DNA from: Pseudomonas sp. LRP2-20
GTDB taxonomy: Bacteria; Pseudomonadota; Gammaproteobacteria; Pseudomonadales; Pseudomonadaceae
Assembly (NCBI RefSeq): GCF_024349685.1
Contig: NZ_AP025944.1
Coordinates: 378,001 to 442,000, forward strand
DNA length: 64,000 bases
Direction of reading: 5' to 3'
Numbering within the stretch: the stretch's first letter is position 1; every line of letters begins with the position of its first letter. Position numbers and translations under genes: made by a program. The notes below the pieces were generated by a model. That model was not told where the DNA came from. It was given only the letters and a program-made list of their open reading frames with translations, and did no database searches. This document shows, piece after piece, positions 53,201-63,058 of this stretch.

Positions 53201-53769
53201 CCCAGTTGCAATTGCTGCGTGCGCAGGATTATCCGCGCATGCCCTGGAAGAACGGTGGCGGTTTCACCGAAGAGATCACCCGCGACAACGGCGAAGGGCT
53301 CGATGGTTTCGGCTGGCGCCTGTCGATCGCCGATATCGAGGAGTCGGGCGGGTTTTCCGTGTTCGCCGGCTACCAGCGGATCATCACCGTGCTCCAGGGC
53401 GATGGCATGCGTTTGCTGGTCGACGACCAGGCCAGCCGGCCGTTGCTGCCGTTCGATGCGTTCGCCTTCAGTGGCGAGAGCCAGGTCAGCTGCAAGTTGC
53501 TCGGTGGGCCGATCCGCGATTTCAACCTGATCTATGCGCCGCTGCGCTATCGGGCGCGCTTGCAGTGGTTCGATGGCACCAGCCGCTTGTACAGCTCGGC
53601 GTCGACGGTGTTGTTGTTTGCTGCGAGCAACCAGGTCGAGGTGGCCATGGCTGGGCATGAAACGCAGCGGCTGGGTCGCTATGACTGCCTGCGGCTCGAG
53701 GGCAATGATGAGTTGCTCGGGCTGGATGTGCAGGGGCGATTCTGCCTGATCGAACTCATTCCAGCGTGA
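53197..53769 (+). CDS. hutD: HutD family protein
   Basis: 190-residue cupin-like protein found in hut operons; it has been proposed to limit hut expression by binding an inducer such as formylglutamate or urocanate. Diagnostic start LRAQDYPRMPWKNGGGFTEEI and the central GFGWRLSIADIEESGGFSVFAGYQRIITVL. Translationally coupled to hutC. Confidence 0.94.
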   Translation: MTQLQLLRAQDYPRMPWKNGGGFTEEITRDNGEGLDGFGWRLSIADIEESGGFSVFAGYQRIITVLQGDGMRLLVDDQASRPLLPFDAFAFSGESQVSCKLLGGPIRDFNLIYAPLRYRARLQWFDGTSRLYSSASTVLLFAASNQVEVAMAGHETQRLGRYDCLRLEGNDELLGLDVQGRFCLIELIPA

Positions 53770-53775
53770 GATAAC

Positions 53776-53897
53776 CGGGGCCGCTTCGCGCCCCATCGCC
53801 GGCAAGCGCGGCTCCCACAGGAATATCGCCAGCTTCCAGGCGTGCGCTGTACTTGTGGGAGCCGAGCTTGCCGGCGATGGGGCGCGAAGCGGCCCCA
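53776..53897. repeat. Variant REP doublet with long arms
   Basis: GGGGCCGCTTCGCGCCCCAT then CGCCGGCAAGCGCGGCTCC, mirrored by GGAGCCGAGCTTGCCGGCG then ATGGGGCGCGAAGCGGCCCC. Arms are about 45 bp, and the REP core is GCCGGCAAG rather than GCGGGCAAG. It separates hutD from hutU. Confidence 0.88.
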
Positions 53898-53946
53898 GTG
53901 CATTCATGAATTCGGAGGAGTGGTCCGTTTTTTTTGGTTGTCCATG

Positions 53947-53960
53947 CTTGTACATACAAG
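53947..53960. promoter_or_regulatory. HutC-type operator upstream of hutU
   Basis: CTTGTACATACAAG, arms CTTGTA and TACAAG around CA, 65 bp before hutU. A weaker TTTGTATATTG follows at 53971. Placed to control hutUHTIG. Confidence 0.82.
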
Positions 53961-54024
53961 TAAAGATGTGTTTGTATATTGACCACGACACATCTGCCTG
54001 CGGACAACCGCCGAGGACCTTCCC

Positions 54025-55698
54025 GTGACTGACAACAACAAATACCGTGACGTTGAAATCCGTGCCCCACGTGGCAACAAGCTGACCGCCAAGAGCTGGC
54101 TGACCGAAGCTCCTCTGCGCATGCTGATGAACAACCTCGACCCGCAGGTCGCGGAAAACCCGAAAGAGCTGGTGGTGTATGGCGGTATTGGCCGCGCCGC
54201 ACGCAACTGGGCCTGCTATGACAAGATCGTCGAGACCCTGACCCGCCTGGAAGACGACGAAACCCTGCTGGTGCAGTCGGGCAAGCCGGTCGGCGTGTTC
54301 AAGACCCACAGCAACGCTCCGCGCGTGCTGATCGCCAACTCCAACCTGGTGCCGCACTGGGCCAACTGGGAACACTTCAACGAACTGGACGCCAAGGGCC
54401 TGGCCATGTACGGCCAGATGACCGCCGGCAGCTGGATCTACATCGGTAGCCAGGGCATCGTCCAGGGCACCTACGAAACCTTCGTCGAAGCCGGTCGCCA
54501 GCACTACGGCGGCAGCCTCAAAGGCAAGTGGGTACTGACCGCGGGCCTCGGCGGCATGGGCGGCGCCCAGCCACTGGCCGCGACCCTGGCCGGTGCCTGC
54601 TCGCTGAACATCGAATGCCAACAGAGCCGCATCGACTTCCGTCTGGAAACCCGCTACGTCGACGAACAGGCCACTGACCTCGACGACGCCCTGGCGCGCA
54701 TCGCCAAGTACACCGCCGAAGGCAAGGCGATCTCCATCGCCCTGCACGGCAACGCCGCCGAAATCCTGCCTGAGCTGGTCAAGCGCGGCGTGCGCCCGGA
54801 CATGGTCACCGACCAGACCAGCGCCCACGACCCACTGAACGGCTACCTGCCAGCCGGCTGGACCTGGGAACAGTACCGCGACCGCGCGCAGACCGAGCCG
54901 GCTGCTGTGGTCAAGGCCGCCAAGCAGTCGATGGCCGTGCACGTGCAGGCCATGCTCGACTTCCAGAAGCAGGGCATCCCGACCTTCGACTATGGCAACA
55001 ACATCCGCCAGATGGCCAAGGAAGAGGGCGTGAGCAACGCGTTCGACTTCCCAGGCTTCGTCCCGGCCTATATCCGCCCGCTGTTCTGCCGCGGCATCGG
55101 CCCGTTCCGCTGGGCGGCGCTGTCCGGTGATGCCGAAGACATCTACAAGACCGACGCCAAGGTCAAGGAGCTGATCCCGGACGACGCCCACCTGCACCGC
55201 TGGCTGGACATGGCCCGCGAGCGCATCAGCTTCCAGGGCCTGCCGGCACGTATCTGCTGGGTTGGCCTGGGCCTGCGCGCCAAGCTGGGCCTGGCCTTCA
55301 ACGAAATGGTCCGCAGCGGCGAACTGTCGGCACCGGTGGTGATCGGCCGTGACCACCTGGACTCCGGTTCGGTGTCCAGCCCCAACCGCGAAACCGAAGC
55401 CATGCGCGACGGCTCCGACGCAGTTTCCGATTGGCCGCTGCTCAACGCCCTGCTCAACACTGCAGGCGGCGCCACCTGGGTTTCGCTGCACCACGGCGGT
55501 GGCGTGGGCATGGGCTTCTCCCAGCACTCGGGCATGGTCATCGTCTGTGACGGTACCGATGAAGCCGCCGAGCGTATCGCCCGCGTGCTGACCAACGACC
55601 CGGGGACCGGCGTGATGCGCCACGCCGATGCCGGCTACGACATCGCCATCGACTGCGCCAAAGAGCAGGGCCTCGACCTGCCAATGATCACGGGCTGA
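54025..55698 (+). CDS. hutU: Urocanate hydratase
   Basis: 557-residue NAD-dependent enzyme converting urocanate to imidazolonepropionate. NAD-binding [17 protein letters not shown] (about 173-189), conserved [19 protein letters not shown] with the active-region Cys near 410, and [20 protein letters not shown]. Start GTG at 54025 with GAGGA upstream. First gene of the main hut operon. Confidence 0.98.
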   Translation: MTDNNKYRDVEIRAPRGNKLTAKSWLTEAPLRMLMNNLDPQVAENPKELVVYGGIGRAARNWACYDKIVETLTRLEDDETLLVQSGKPVGVFKTHSNAPRVLIANSNLVPHWANWEHFNELDAKGLAMYGQMTAGSWIYIGSQGIVQGTYETFVEAGRQHYGGSLKGKWVLTAGLGGMGGAQPLAATLAGACSLNIECQQSRIDFRLETRYVDEQATDLDDALARIAKYTAEGKAISIALHGNAAEILPELVKRGVRPDMVTDQTSAHDPLNGYLPAGWTWEQYRDRAQTEPAAVVKAAKQSMAVHVQAMLDFQKQGIPTFDYGNNIRQMAKEEGVSNAFDFPGFVPAYIRPLFCRGIGPFRWAALSGDAEDIYKTDAKVKELIPDDAHLHRWLDMARERISFQGLPARICWVGLGLRAKLGLAFNEMVRSGELSAPVVIGRDHLDSGSVSSPNRETEAMRDGSDAVSDWPLLNALLNTAGGATWVSLHHGGGVGMGFSQHSGMVIVCDGTDEAAERIARVLTNDPGTGVMRHADAGYDIAIDCAKEQGLDLPMITG

Positions 55699-55730
55699 TC
55701 GCTGCACTTTGAGTGATACTGAACAACAAG

Positions 55731-55748
55731 AGGGGCCTGCGGGCCCCT
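55731..55748 (+). other. Hairpin in hutU-hutH gap
   Basis: AGGGGCC, loop TGCG, GGCCCCT in the 70-bp gap. No T-run; likely mRNA processing or stability element. Confidence 0.5.
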
Positions 55749-55768
55749 GACAGAATTGGAGTAGCGAA

Positions 55769-57301
55769 GTGACCGAACTCACCCTCAAGCCCGGCACCCT
55801 GACCCTGGCCCAGCTGCGCGCGATCCACGCCGCACCCGTGCGCCTGCAGCTGGATGCCAGCGCCGCATCGGCCATCGACGCCAGCGTCGCCTGTGTCGAG
55901 CAGATCATTGCCGAAGACCGTACCGCCTACGGCATCAACACCGGTTTCGGCCTGCTGGCCTCGACCCGTATTGCCAGCCACGATCTCGAGAACCTGCAGC
56001 GCTCGCTGGTGCTGTCCCACGCGGCCGGTATCGGCGCGCCGCTGGACGACGCCCTGGTGCGGCTGATCATGGTCCTCAAGATCAACAGCCTGAGCCGTGG
56101 CTTCTCCGGTATCCGCCGCAAGGTCATCGATGCGCTGATCGCCCTGGTCAACGCCGAAGTCTACCCACACATCCCGCTCAAGGGCTCGGTTGGCGCTTCT
56201 GGCGACCTGGCACCGCTGGCGCACATGTCGCTGGTGCTGCTGGGCGAAGGCAAGGCCCGTTACCAGGGCCAGTGGCTGCCGGCTACCGAAGCGCTGGCTG
56301 TCGCCGGCCTCGAGCCGTTGACCCTGGCTGCCAAGGAGGGCCTGGCCCTGCTCAACGGTACCCAGGCTTCCACCGCCTACGCCCTGCGCGGCCTGTTCCA
56401 GGCAGAAGACCTGTATGCCGCCGCCATCGCCTGCGGTGGCCTGAGCGTCGAAGCGGCACTGGGTTCGCGTTCGCCGTTCGATGCCCGTATCCATGAAGTG
56501 CGTGGCCAGCGTGGCCAGATCGACACCGCGGCCTGCTTCCGCGACCTGTTGGGCGACGCCAGCGAAGTGTCGCTGTCGCACAAGAACTGCGACAAGGTCC
56601 AGGACCCGTACTCGCTGCGCTGCCAGCCACAGGTCATGGGTGCCTGCCTGACCCAGATCCGCCAGGCCGCCGAGGTGCTGGGCATCGAAGCCAACGCCGT
56701 GTCGGACAACCCGTTGGTGTTCGCCGCCGAAGGTGACGTGATTTCCGGTGGCAACTTCCACGCCGAGCCGGTAGCCATGGCCGCCGACAACATCGCCCTG
56801 GCGATCGCCGAAATCGGTTCGCTGAGCGAGCGCCGCATCTCGCTGATGATGGACAAGCACATGTCCCAGCTGCCGCCGTTCCTGGTGGAAAACGGCGGGG
56901 TCAACTCCGGCTTCATGATCGCCCAGGTCACCGCTGCCGCCCTGGCCAGCGAGAACAAGGCCTTGTCGCACCCGCACAGTGTCGATAGCCTGCCGACCTC
57001 GGCCAACCAGGAAGACCACGTGTCGATGGCCCCGGCCGCTGGCAAGCGCCTGTGGGAAATGGCCGAGAACACCCGTGGCGTGCTGGCCATCGAATGGCTG
57101 GGTGCGTGTCAGGGGCTGGACCTGCGCAAAGGCCTGAAGACTTCGGCGAAGCTGGAGCAGGCGCGCCAGGCGCTGCGCCGTGAAGTGCCGCACTATGACC
57201 GTGACCGCTTCTTTGCGCCGGACATCGAGGCCGCCGTCGAGCTGCTGGCCAGGGGCAGCCTGACCGGGCTGCTGCCTGCCGGCGTCCTGCCTAGTCTGTG
57301 A
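55769..57301 (+). CDS. hutH: Histidine ammonia-lyase
   Basis: 510-residue enzyme deaminating L-histidine to urocanate. The Ala-Ser-Gly triad that cyclises to the MIO electrophile is at 143-145 in [12 protein letters not shown], and Tyr54 in AYGINTGFG is the active-site tyrosine. Start GTG at 55769 after TTGGAG. Only one hutH copy is seen in this locus. Confidence 0.98.
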   Translation: MTELTLKPGTLTLAQLRAIHAAPVRLQLDASAASAIDASVACVEQIIAEDRTAYGINTGFGLLASTRIASHDLENLQRSLVLSHAAGIGAPLDDALVRLIMVLKINSLSRGFSGIRRKVIDALIALVNAEVYPHIPLKGSVGASGDLAPLAHMSLVLLGEGKARYQGQWLPATEALAVAGLEPLTLAAKEGLALLNGTQASTAYALRGLFQAEDLYAAAIACGGLSVEAALGSRSPFDARIHEVRGQRGQIDTAACFRDLLGDASEVSLSHKNCDKVQDPYSLRCQPQVMGACLTQIRQAAEVLGIEANAVSDNPLVFAAEGDVISGGNFHAEPVAMAADNIALAIAEIGSLSERRISLMMDKHMSQLPPFLVENGGVNSGFMIAQVTAAALASENKALSHPHSVDSLPTSANQEDHVSMAPAAGKRLWEMAENTRGVLAIEWLGACQGLDLRKGLKTSAKLEQARQALRREVPHYDRDRFFAPDIEAAVELLARGSLTGLLPAGVLPSL

Positions 57302-57317
57302 TGCCCTTGGGGCCGCT

Positions 57318-57412
57318 GCGCGGCCCTTCGCGGGCACGCCCGCTCCTACAGGAGTACCGAAGCCTTCAAGGCTGGTGCTGTACCTGTGGGAGCGGGCTTG
57401 CCCGCGAATGGG
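57318..57412. repeat. REP doublet
   Basis: CTTCGCGGGCACGCCCGC with CTCCTACAGG, and CCTGTGGGAG with CGGGCTTGCCCGCGAA, between hutH and hutT. Confidence 0.9.
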
Positions 57413-57467
57413 CTGCACAGCAGCCCCCTTCGATCTCACGACCACAAAAACAATTTAAGGACGTGAC

Positions 57468-58859
57468 ATGCAGCAAGCTCAAGGTCTCAAGCGCGGGCTA
57501 ACGGCCCGCCACATCCGCTTCATGGCCCTTGGTTCCGCCATCGGTACCGGCCTGTTCTACGGCTCCGCCTCGGCCATCCAGATGGCCGGCCCGGCCGTGC
57601 TGCTGGCGTACCTGATCGGTGGCGCCGCCGTATTCATGGTCATGCGCGCCCTCGGCGAAATGGCCGTGCACAACCCGGTGGCCGGTTCCTTCGGCCACTA
57701 TGCCACCACCTACCTCGGCCCCATGGCCGGCTTCATCCTCGGCTGGACCTACGCCTTCGAGATGGTCATCGTCGCCATCGCCGACATCACCGCCTTCGGT
57801 ATCTACATGGGCTTCTGGTTCCCCGAAGTAGCCCGCTGGATCTGGGTGCTGGGCATCGTCTTCGTGATCGGCGGCCTCAACCTGTGCAACGTCAAAGTGT
57901 TCGGCGAAATGGAATTCTGGCTGTCGTTGCTCAAGGTCGGCGCCATCGTCGCGATGATCCTGGCCGGCCTCGGCATCATGGCCTTCGGCTTCAGCCAGGT
58001 GAGTGGCGAACATGCCGTGGGTATCAGCAACCTGATCGCGCATGGCGGCTTCATGCCCAATGGCATCGGCGGCCTGATCGCGTCCTTCGCCGTGGTGATG
58101 TTCGCCTTCGGCGGCATCGAGATCATCGGCGTCACCGCCGGTGAAGCCAAGGACCCGCAGCGCGTCATCCCCAAGGCGATCAACGCCGTACCGCTGCGCA
58201 TCCTGCTGTTCTACGTGCTGACCCTGTTCGTGCTGATGTGCCTGTACCCATGGCCGCAGATCGGCAGCGAAGGCAGCCCGTTCGTGCAGATCTTCAGCCA
58301 CCTGGGCATCGGTTCGGCCGCTGCCGTGTTGAACATCGTGGTGATCTCGGCCGCGATATCGGCAATCAACAGCGACATCTTCGGCGCCGGCCGCATGATG
58401 TACGGCCTGGCCCAGCAAGGTCACGCGCCACGCAGCTTTGGCCAGTTGTCGAAGCACGGCGTGCCATGGATGACCGTGGTGGTGATGGGCGCGGCGCTGC
58501 TGGTCGGCGTGCTGCTCAACTACCTGATCCCGGAAAACGTGTTCCTGCTGATCGCCTCCATCGCCACCTTCGCCACTGTGTGGGTGTGGCTGATGATCCT
58601 GGTCACCCAGGTGGCCATGCGCCGCAGCATGAGTCGTGAAGAAGTGGCCCAGCTGAAGTTCCCGGTACCGTTCTGGCCCTACGGCCCGGCCATGGCCATT
58701 GCCTTCATGGTGTTCATTTTCGGTGTGCTCGGTTACTTCCCGGATACCCAGGCGGCCTTGCTGGTCGGCGTGCTCTGGGTGGTGTTCCTGGTGGCGTCCT
58801 ACCTGCTGTGGTGCAAGCCGCGCGCAGGCAAGCACGCACCGGTCGAGCTGCACCGCTAG
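57468..58859 (+). CDS. hutT: Histidine permease of the APC (amino acid transporter) family
   Basis: 463-residue inner-membrane transporter with about twelve spans. Typical AAT features: [21 protein letters not shown] at the N-terminus, [15 protein letters not shown], and the central [19 protein letters not shown]. Related to ProY. Its place between hutH and hutI makes histidine the likely substrate; urocanate is less likely. AAGGA precedes the ATG. Confidence 0.92.
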   Translation: MQQAQGLKRGLTARHIRFMALGSAIGTGLFYGSASAIQMAGPAVLLAYLIGGAAVFMVMRALGEMAVHNPVAGSFGHYATTYLGPMAGFILGWTYAFEMVIVAIADITAFGIYMGFWFPEVARWIWVLGIVFVIGGLNLCNVKVFGEMEFWLSLLKVGAIVAMILAGLGIMAFGFSQVSGEHAVGISNLIAHGGFMPNGIGGLIASFAVVMFAFGGIEIIGVTAGEAKDPQRVIPKAINAVPLRILLFYVLTLFVLMCLYPWPQIGSEGSPFVQIFSHLGIGSAAAVLNIVVISAAISAINSDIFGAGRMMYGLAQQGHAPRSFGQLSKHGVPWMTVVVMGAALLVGVLLNYLIPENVFLLIASIATFATVWVWLMILVTQVAMRRSMSREEVAQLKFPVPFWPYGPAMAIAFMVFIFGVLGYFPDTQAALLVGVLWVVFLVASYLLWCKPRAGKHAPVELHR

Positions 58860-58874
58860 TCAAGGAGATTGCAC

Positions 58875-60080
58875 ATGAGAACCCTCTGGCAGCACTGCCA
58901 CGCGGCAACCCTGGCCGAGGGCCGTTACTCGATCATCGAGGATGCGGCCATCGTCACCAGCGCCGGGCTGATCGAGTGGATCGGCCCCCGCGCCGAACTG
59001 CAGCCGTTCGAGGTTGACCGCACGGTGGACCTGGGCGGCGCCTGGGTCACCCCAGGGCTGATCGATTGCCACACCCATGCGGTGTTCGGTGGTAACCGCA
59101 GCGGCGAGTTCGAGCAACGCCTGCAAGGCGTCAGCTATGCCGAGATCGCCGCCCAGGGCGGTGGTATCGCCAGCACCGTGCGGGCCACCCGCGCGGCCAG
59201 CGAGGATGAGCTGTTCGCCAGTGCTCGCCAGCGGGTCCAGGCGTTGATGCGCGATGGCGTGACGACTATCGAGGTCAAGTCCGGCTACGGCCTGGACCTG
59301 GCCAACGAACGCAAGATGCTGCGCGTGGCGCGGCGCCTGGCCGACGAGCTGCCATTGGCGGTGCGCGCCACCTGCCTGGCCGCCCACGCCTTGCCGCCGG
59401 AATACGCCGGCAGGGCCGACGACTACATCGCGCACATCTGCGACGAGATGCTGCCAGCATTGGCCGCTGAGGGCCTGGTGGATGCGGTGGACGCCTTCTG
59501 CGAACACCTGGCGTTCTCCCCGGCGCAAGTCGAACGGGTGTTCATCAAGGCCCATGAACTGGGCCTGCCGGTGAAGCTGCATGCCGAGCAGCTGTCTTCG
59601 CTGCACGGCTCCAGCCTGGCGGCGCGCTACCAGGCGCTGTCGGCCGATCACCTGGAGTTCATGACCGAGGAAGACGCGATCGCCATGGCCGCCGCCGGTA
59701 CGGTCGCCGTGCTGCTGCCGGGCGCCTTCTACTTCCTGCGCGAAACCCAGCTGCCGCCGATGGAGGCCCTGCGTCGCCACGGCGTGAAGATTGCCCTGGC
59801 CAGCGACCTCAACCCAGGCACCTCGCCCGGGCTGTCGCTGCGCCTGATGCTGAACATGGGCTGCACGCTGTTCCGCATGACGCCGGAAGAAGCCCTGGCC
59901 GGTGTCACGCTGCATGCGGCCACGGCACTCGGCCTGGGTGACAGCCACGGCTCGCTGGAGGTTGGCAAGGTCGCCGATTTCGTCGCCTGGCAGATCGCCC
60001 GCCCCGCCGACCTGGCCTACTGGCTGGGCGGTGACCTGCCCAAGCGCGTGGTGCGCAAGGGTCACGAAATTTCCAACTGA
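58875..60080 (+). CDS. hutI: Imidazolonepropionase
   Basis: 401-residue metal-dependent amidohydrolase opening imidazolonepropionate to N-formimino-glutamate. Metal motif [14 protein letters not shown] (about 63-76), later KLHAEQLSS and [11 protein letters not shown]. Start ATG at 58875 with AAGGAG; a TTG two codons upstream is rejected. 15 bp after hutT. Confidence 0.97.
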   Translation: MRTLWQHCHAATLAEGRYSIIEDAAIVTSAGLIEWIGPRAELQPFEVDRTVDLGGAWVTPGLIDCHTHAVFGGNRSGEFEQRLQGVSYAEIAAQGGGIASTVRATRAASEDELFASARQRVQALMRDGVTTIEVKSGYGLDLANERKMLRVARRLADELPLAVRATCLAAHALPPEYAGRADDYIAHICDEMLPALAAEGLVDAVDAFCEHLAFSPAQVERVFIKAHELGLPVKLHAEQLSSLHGSSLAARYQALSADHLEFMTEEDAIAMAAAGTVAVLLPGAFYFLRETQLPPMEALRRHGVKIALASDLNPGTSPGLSLRLMLNMGCTLFRMTPEEALAGVTLHAATALGLGDSHGSLEVGKVADFVAWQIARPADLAYWLGGDLPKRVVRKGHEISN

Positions 60081-60090
60081 GCGAGGCACG

Positions 60091-60906
60091 ATGGACAAGG
60101 TACTGAGTTTTCACCAAGGCCGCCTGCCACTGCTGATCAGCATGCCCCATGCCGGCCTCAAGCTGACCCCGGCCGTGGACATGGGCCTGGTCGAGCAGGC
60201 GCGCAGCCTGCCCGACACCGATTGGCACATCCCGCGCCTTTATGACTTCGCCCGCGAGCTGGGTGCCAGCGTGGTGGCAGCGGAGTATTCGCGCTTCGTC
60301 ATCGACCTGAACCGCCCGGACGACGACAAGCCCTTGTACGCAGGCGCCACTACCGGGTTGTATCCGGCGACGCTGTTCGAGGGGGAGCCGTTGTTCAAGG
60401 AAGGCAAGGCGCCCAGTCCTGAGCAGCGGGCTGTGTACCTGGAGCAGATCTGGCGGCCGTACCACGACACGATTCGTCGCGAACTGGCGCGGATGCGTGA
60501 GGCGTTCGGTTATGCGTTGCTGTGGGATGCGCACTCGATCCGGTCGGTGATACCGCATCTGTTCGACGGCAAGTTGCCGGATTTCAACCTGGGGACCTTC
60601 AATGGCGCCAGTTGCGATCCGCTCTTGGCTGAGCGGCTGCAGGGTGTTTGCGCCGGGTTCCCGGCCTACACCCATGTACTCAATGGCCGCTTCAAGGGCG
60701 GGCACATCACTCGCCACTATGGTGAACCGGCCAATCACATCCATGCCGTACAGCTGGAGTTGGGGCAGTGCACCTATATGAATGAGGTGGAGCCGTTCGG
60801 CTATCGTGAGGATCTGGCAGAGCCGACGCAGGTAGTGCTCAAGCGCCTGCTGGAGACTGTGCTGGCGTGGGGTGAGGAGCGGTACCAAGGTGGTTCGCGA
60901 GGGTAG
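60091..60906 (+). CDS. hutG: N-formylglutamate deformylase
   Basis: 271-residue enzyme releasing formate and glutamate from N-formylglutamate, completing the five-step pathway with HutF. Recognised by LPLLISMPHAGLKL, YSRFVIDLNRPDDDKPLY, LLWDAHSIRS and the C-terminal ELGQCTYMNE. ATG at 60091, 10 bp after hutI. Last gene of the hut operon. Confidence 0.96.
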   Translation: MDKVLSFHQGRLPLLISMPHAGLKLTPAVDMGLVEQARSLPDTDWHIPRLYDFARELGASVVAAEYSRFVIDLNRPDDDKPLYAGATTGLYPATLFEGEPLFKEGKAPSPEQRAVYLEQIWRPYHDTIRRELARMREAFGYALLWDAHSIRSVIPHLFDGKLPDFNLGTFNGASCDPLLAERLQGVCAGFPAYTHVLNGRFKGGHITRHYGEPANHIHAVQLELGQCTYMNEVEPFGYREDLAEPTQVVLKRLLETVLAWGEERYQGGSRG

Positions 60907-60954
60907 GGCGTTTGACCGTGTCAGGGCTGGCAGGTGTTCGCCATGACCCTTTCT

Positions 60955-61198
60955 GCGCCTATGAGATCGAGCGCCGCCCGCGCGGCGCATCGCGAGCTGC
61001 GCTCGCTCCTACGTTTGTTTCAGGCCAGTAACGCCCGTGGCAGGCGCGCGCGACCGCTTTGTTGGTACGACGCGATATCGAGTCATGCACCAAGGTGTTC
61101 GCGCGCAAATCCAACAGGAATAATTGGCCCGAAACAAACGTAGGAGCGAGCGCAGCTCGCGATGCGCCGCGCGGGCGGCGCTCGATCTTGAGGGCGCT
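60955..61198. repeat. Long palindromic element, copy E
   Basis: Arms 60969-61027 and 61125-61183 (one mismatch) around a 97-bp centre, orientation as copy A. Outer extensions TTCTGCGCC and GGCGCTGAA continue the dyad. Between hutG (3') and pip (5'). Confidence 0.95.
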
Positions 61199-61389
61199 GA
61201 AGAGCCGTCGTCGGACACCCGCCAGCCCTGACACACTCTCAAACCATAACCTCCCAGTCAGCACGCCCCACCAGTGCCTGCCATCGCCAGCAAGCCCAAG
61301 AACCCGACGATTCACACGGACACATGCTCTTCGCGCAATTCAGGTTTATGATGGCCCACGGCCGAACCAAACCTCACACGGAGTGCGCA
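61199..61389. other. pip upstream region
   Basis: 191 bp to the pip start. I see no gene, repeat or clear promoter motif in it. Confidence 0.4.
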
Positions 61390-62361
61390 ATGCAGACCCT
61401 CTACCCGCAGATCAAACCCTACGCCAGGCACGATCTGGCCGTGGAAGCGCCGCATGTGCTGTATGTCGATGAAAGCGGCTCGCCGGAAGGTCTGCCTGTG
61501 GTGTTCATCCACGGTGGCCCGGGCGCGGGCTGTGATGCCCAGAGCCGTTGCTATTTCGACCCCAATCTGTACCGCATCATCACCTTTGACCAGCGTGGCT
61601 GCGGCCGTTCCACGCCGCACGCGAGCCTGGAGAACAACACCACCTGGCACCTGGTCGAGGACCTGGAGCGCATCCGCGAGCATCTCGGGATCGACAAATG
61701 GGTGCTGTTCGGCGGCTCCTGGGGCTCGACCCTGGCCCTGGCCTATGCCCAGACCCACCCCGAGCGCGTGCACGGCCTGATCCTGCGCGGCATCTTCCTG
61801 TGCCGCCCACAGGAAATCGAGTGGTTCTACCAGGCAGGCGCCAGCCGCATGTTCCCGGACTACTGGCAGGACTACATCGCGCCGATCCCGCCGGAAGAGC
61901 GGGGTGACCTGGTCAAGGCCTTCCACAAGCGCCTGACCGGCAACGACCAGATTGCCCAGATGCATGCGGCCAAGGCCTGGTCCACCTGGGAAGGCCGCAC
62001 TGCCACGCTGCGCCCGAATCCGCTGGTGGTCGACCGCTTCTCCGAACCGCAGCGCGCGCTGTCGATCGCCCGCATCGAATGCCATTACTTCATGAACAAC
62101 GCGTTCCTGGAGCCAGACCAGCTGATTCGCGACATGCCGAAGATCGCTCACCTGCCGGCGGTTATCGTGCATGGCCGCTACGACGTGATCTGCCCGTTGG
62201 ACAACGCCTGGGCGCTGCACCAGGCCTGGCCGAACAGCGAGCTGAAGGTCATTCGCGACGCCGGCCATGCCGCCTCCGAGCCCGGCATCACCGATGCCCT
62301 GGTGCGTGCGGCCGACCAGATGGCCCGCCGTCTGCTCGACCTGCCGCTGGAAGAAGCATGA
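61390..62361 (+). CDS. pip: Proline iminopeptidase
   Basis: 323-residue cytosolic alpha/beta-hydrolase removing N-terminal proline from peptides. The oxyanion HGGPGAGCD motif is near 40, the nucleophile Ser in [12 protein letters not shown] near 110, and the catalytic His in [11 protein letters not shown]. Start ATG at 61390 follows CGGAG; a longer frame from 61324 is less likely. Stop overlaps the dtd start (ATGA). Confidence 0.95.
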   Translation: MQTLYPQIKPYARHDLAVEAPHVLYVDESGSPEGLPVVFIHGGPGAGCDAQSRCYFDPNLYRIITFDQRGCGRSTPHASLENNTTWHLVEDLERIREHLGIDKWVLFGGSWGSTLALAYAQTHPERVHGLILRGIFLCRPQEIEWFYQAGASRMFPDYWQDYIAPIPPEERGDLVKAFHKRLTGNDQIAQMHAAKAWSTWEGRTATLRPNPLVVDRFSEPQRALSIARIECHYFMNNAFLEPDQLIRDMPKIAHLPAVIVHGRYDVICPLDNAWALHQAWPNSELKVIRDAGHAASEPGITDALVRAADQMARRLLDLPLEEA

Positions 62362-62795
62362 GGGGCTTGCTGCAGCGCGTGCGTGGCGCACGCGTGGAAG
62401 TGGGCGGGGAGATTGTCGGGGCCATCGACCAGGGGTTGCTGGTGTTGGTGGCCGTCGAACCTGAAGATACCCGCGAACATGCCGACAAGCTGTTGCACAA
62501 ACTGCTGAATTATCGGGTGTTCAGCGACGATCAGGGCAAAATGAACCTGTCGCTGAAGGATGTGGGTGGCGGCTTGTTGCTGGTGTCCCAGTTCACCCTG
62601 GCGGCCGATACCCGCAGCGGGATGCGCCCGAGTTTCTCGACGGCTGCGCCGCCGGCGCTCGGGGCGCAATTGTTCGACTATCTTTTGAACAAGGCTCGTG
62701 GCCAGCATGCCGATGTGGCGAGCGGGCGCTTCGGTGCAGACATGCAGGTGCACCTGGTCAATGATGGCCCTGTGACATTCTTGTTACAAATATGA
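62358..62795 (+). CDS. dtd: D-aminoacyl-tRNA deacylase
   Basis: 145-residue proofreading enzyme that hydrolyses D-aminoacyl-tRNA. Both family motifs are present: SQFTLAADT and NDGPVTF with its cis-proline. ATG overlaps the pip TGA, so translation is coupled. Confidence 0.96.
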   Translation: MRGLLQRVRGARVEVGGEIVGAIDQGLLVLVAVEPEDTREHADKLLHKLLNYRVFSDDQGKMNLSLKDVGGGLLLVSQFTLAADTRSGMRPSFSTAAPPALGAQLFDYLLNKARGQHADVASGRFGADMQVHLVNDGPVTFLLQI

Positions 62796-62800
62796 GGTCG

Positions 62801-62835
62801 AAAAACCCTTTGTTTATAGGAAAACAAGGGGTTTT
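62801..62835 (+). terminator. Probable terminator after dtd
   Basis: AAAAACCCTTTGTTT, loop ATAGGAA, AACAAGGGGTTTT: AT-flanked stem with one mismatch, six bp after the dtd stop. Confidence 0.75.
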
Positions 62836-62853
62836 GTACGATAAATAGTTGGT

Positions 62854-62919
62854 CCAGCCTGATGCGTTGTAACGCATCCTGCTGGATAATCGCGCGCTGC
62901 GTGAGCCTGCGTTCGCAGG
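62854..62919 (+). promoter_or_regulatory. Structured opgG upstream leader (two hairpins)
   Basis: Hairpin 1 (62854-62885) pairs CCAGC-CT-GATGCGTT with AACGCATC-CT-GCTGG, leaving only a short GT loop. Hairpin 2 (62906-62919) is CCTGCG-TT-CGCAGG. Both lie 140-205 nt before opgG. A regulatory function is inferred only from structure. Confidence 0.5.
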
Positions 62920-63058
62920 TTCGTTTCACTCTGACTCGAGCATTGTCTGGACCTGTTTGGGGAATCATTACGCCCTCATGGGGTCCGAACAGTGCTCGCC
63001 AACCCGGCATTTGTCGCTGGCCGTTGGTTTCATGATCTGTTTTCGGCGAGGGTTGCTC

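Noticed and set aside
53855..53875. Sigma-54-like GG-N10-GC pattern near hutU
   Set aside because: It lies in the REP arm, lacks the TGGCAC block, and arises from the REP sequence itself.
53170..55908. Long minus-strand frame opposite hutD and hutU
   Set aside because: Antisense shadow that also reads through a REP element and the hutU promoter region.
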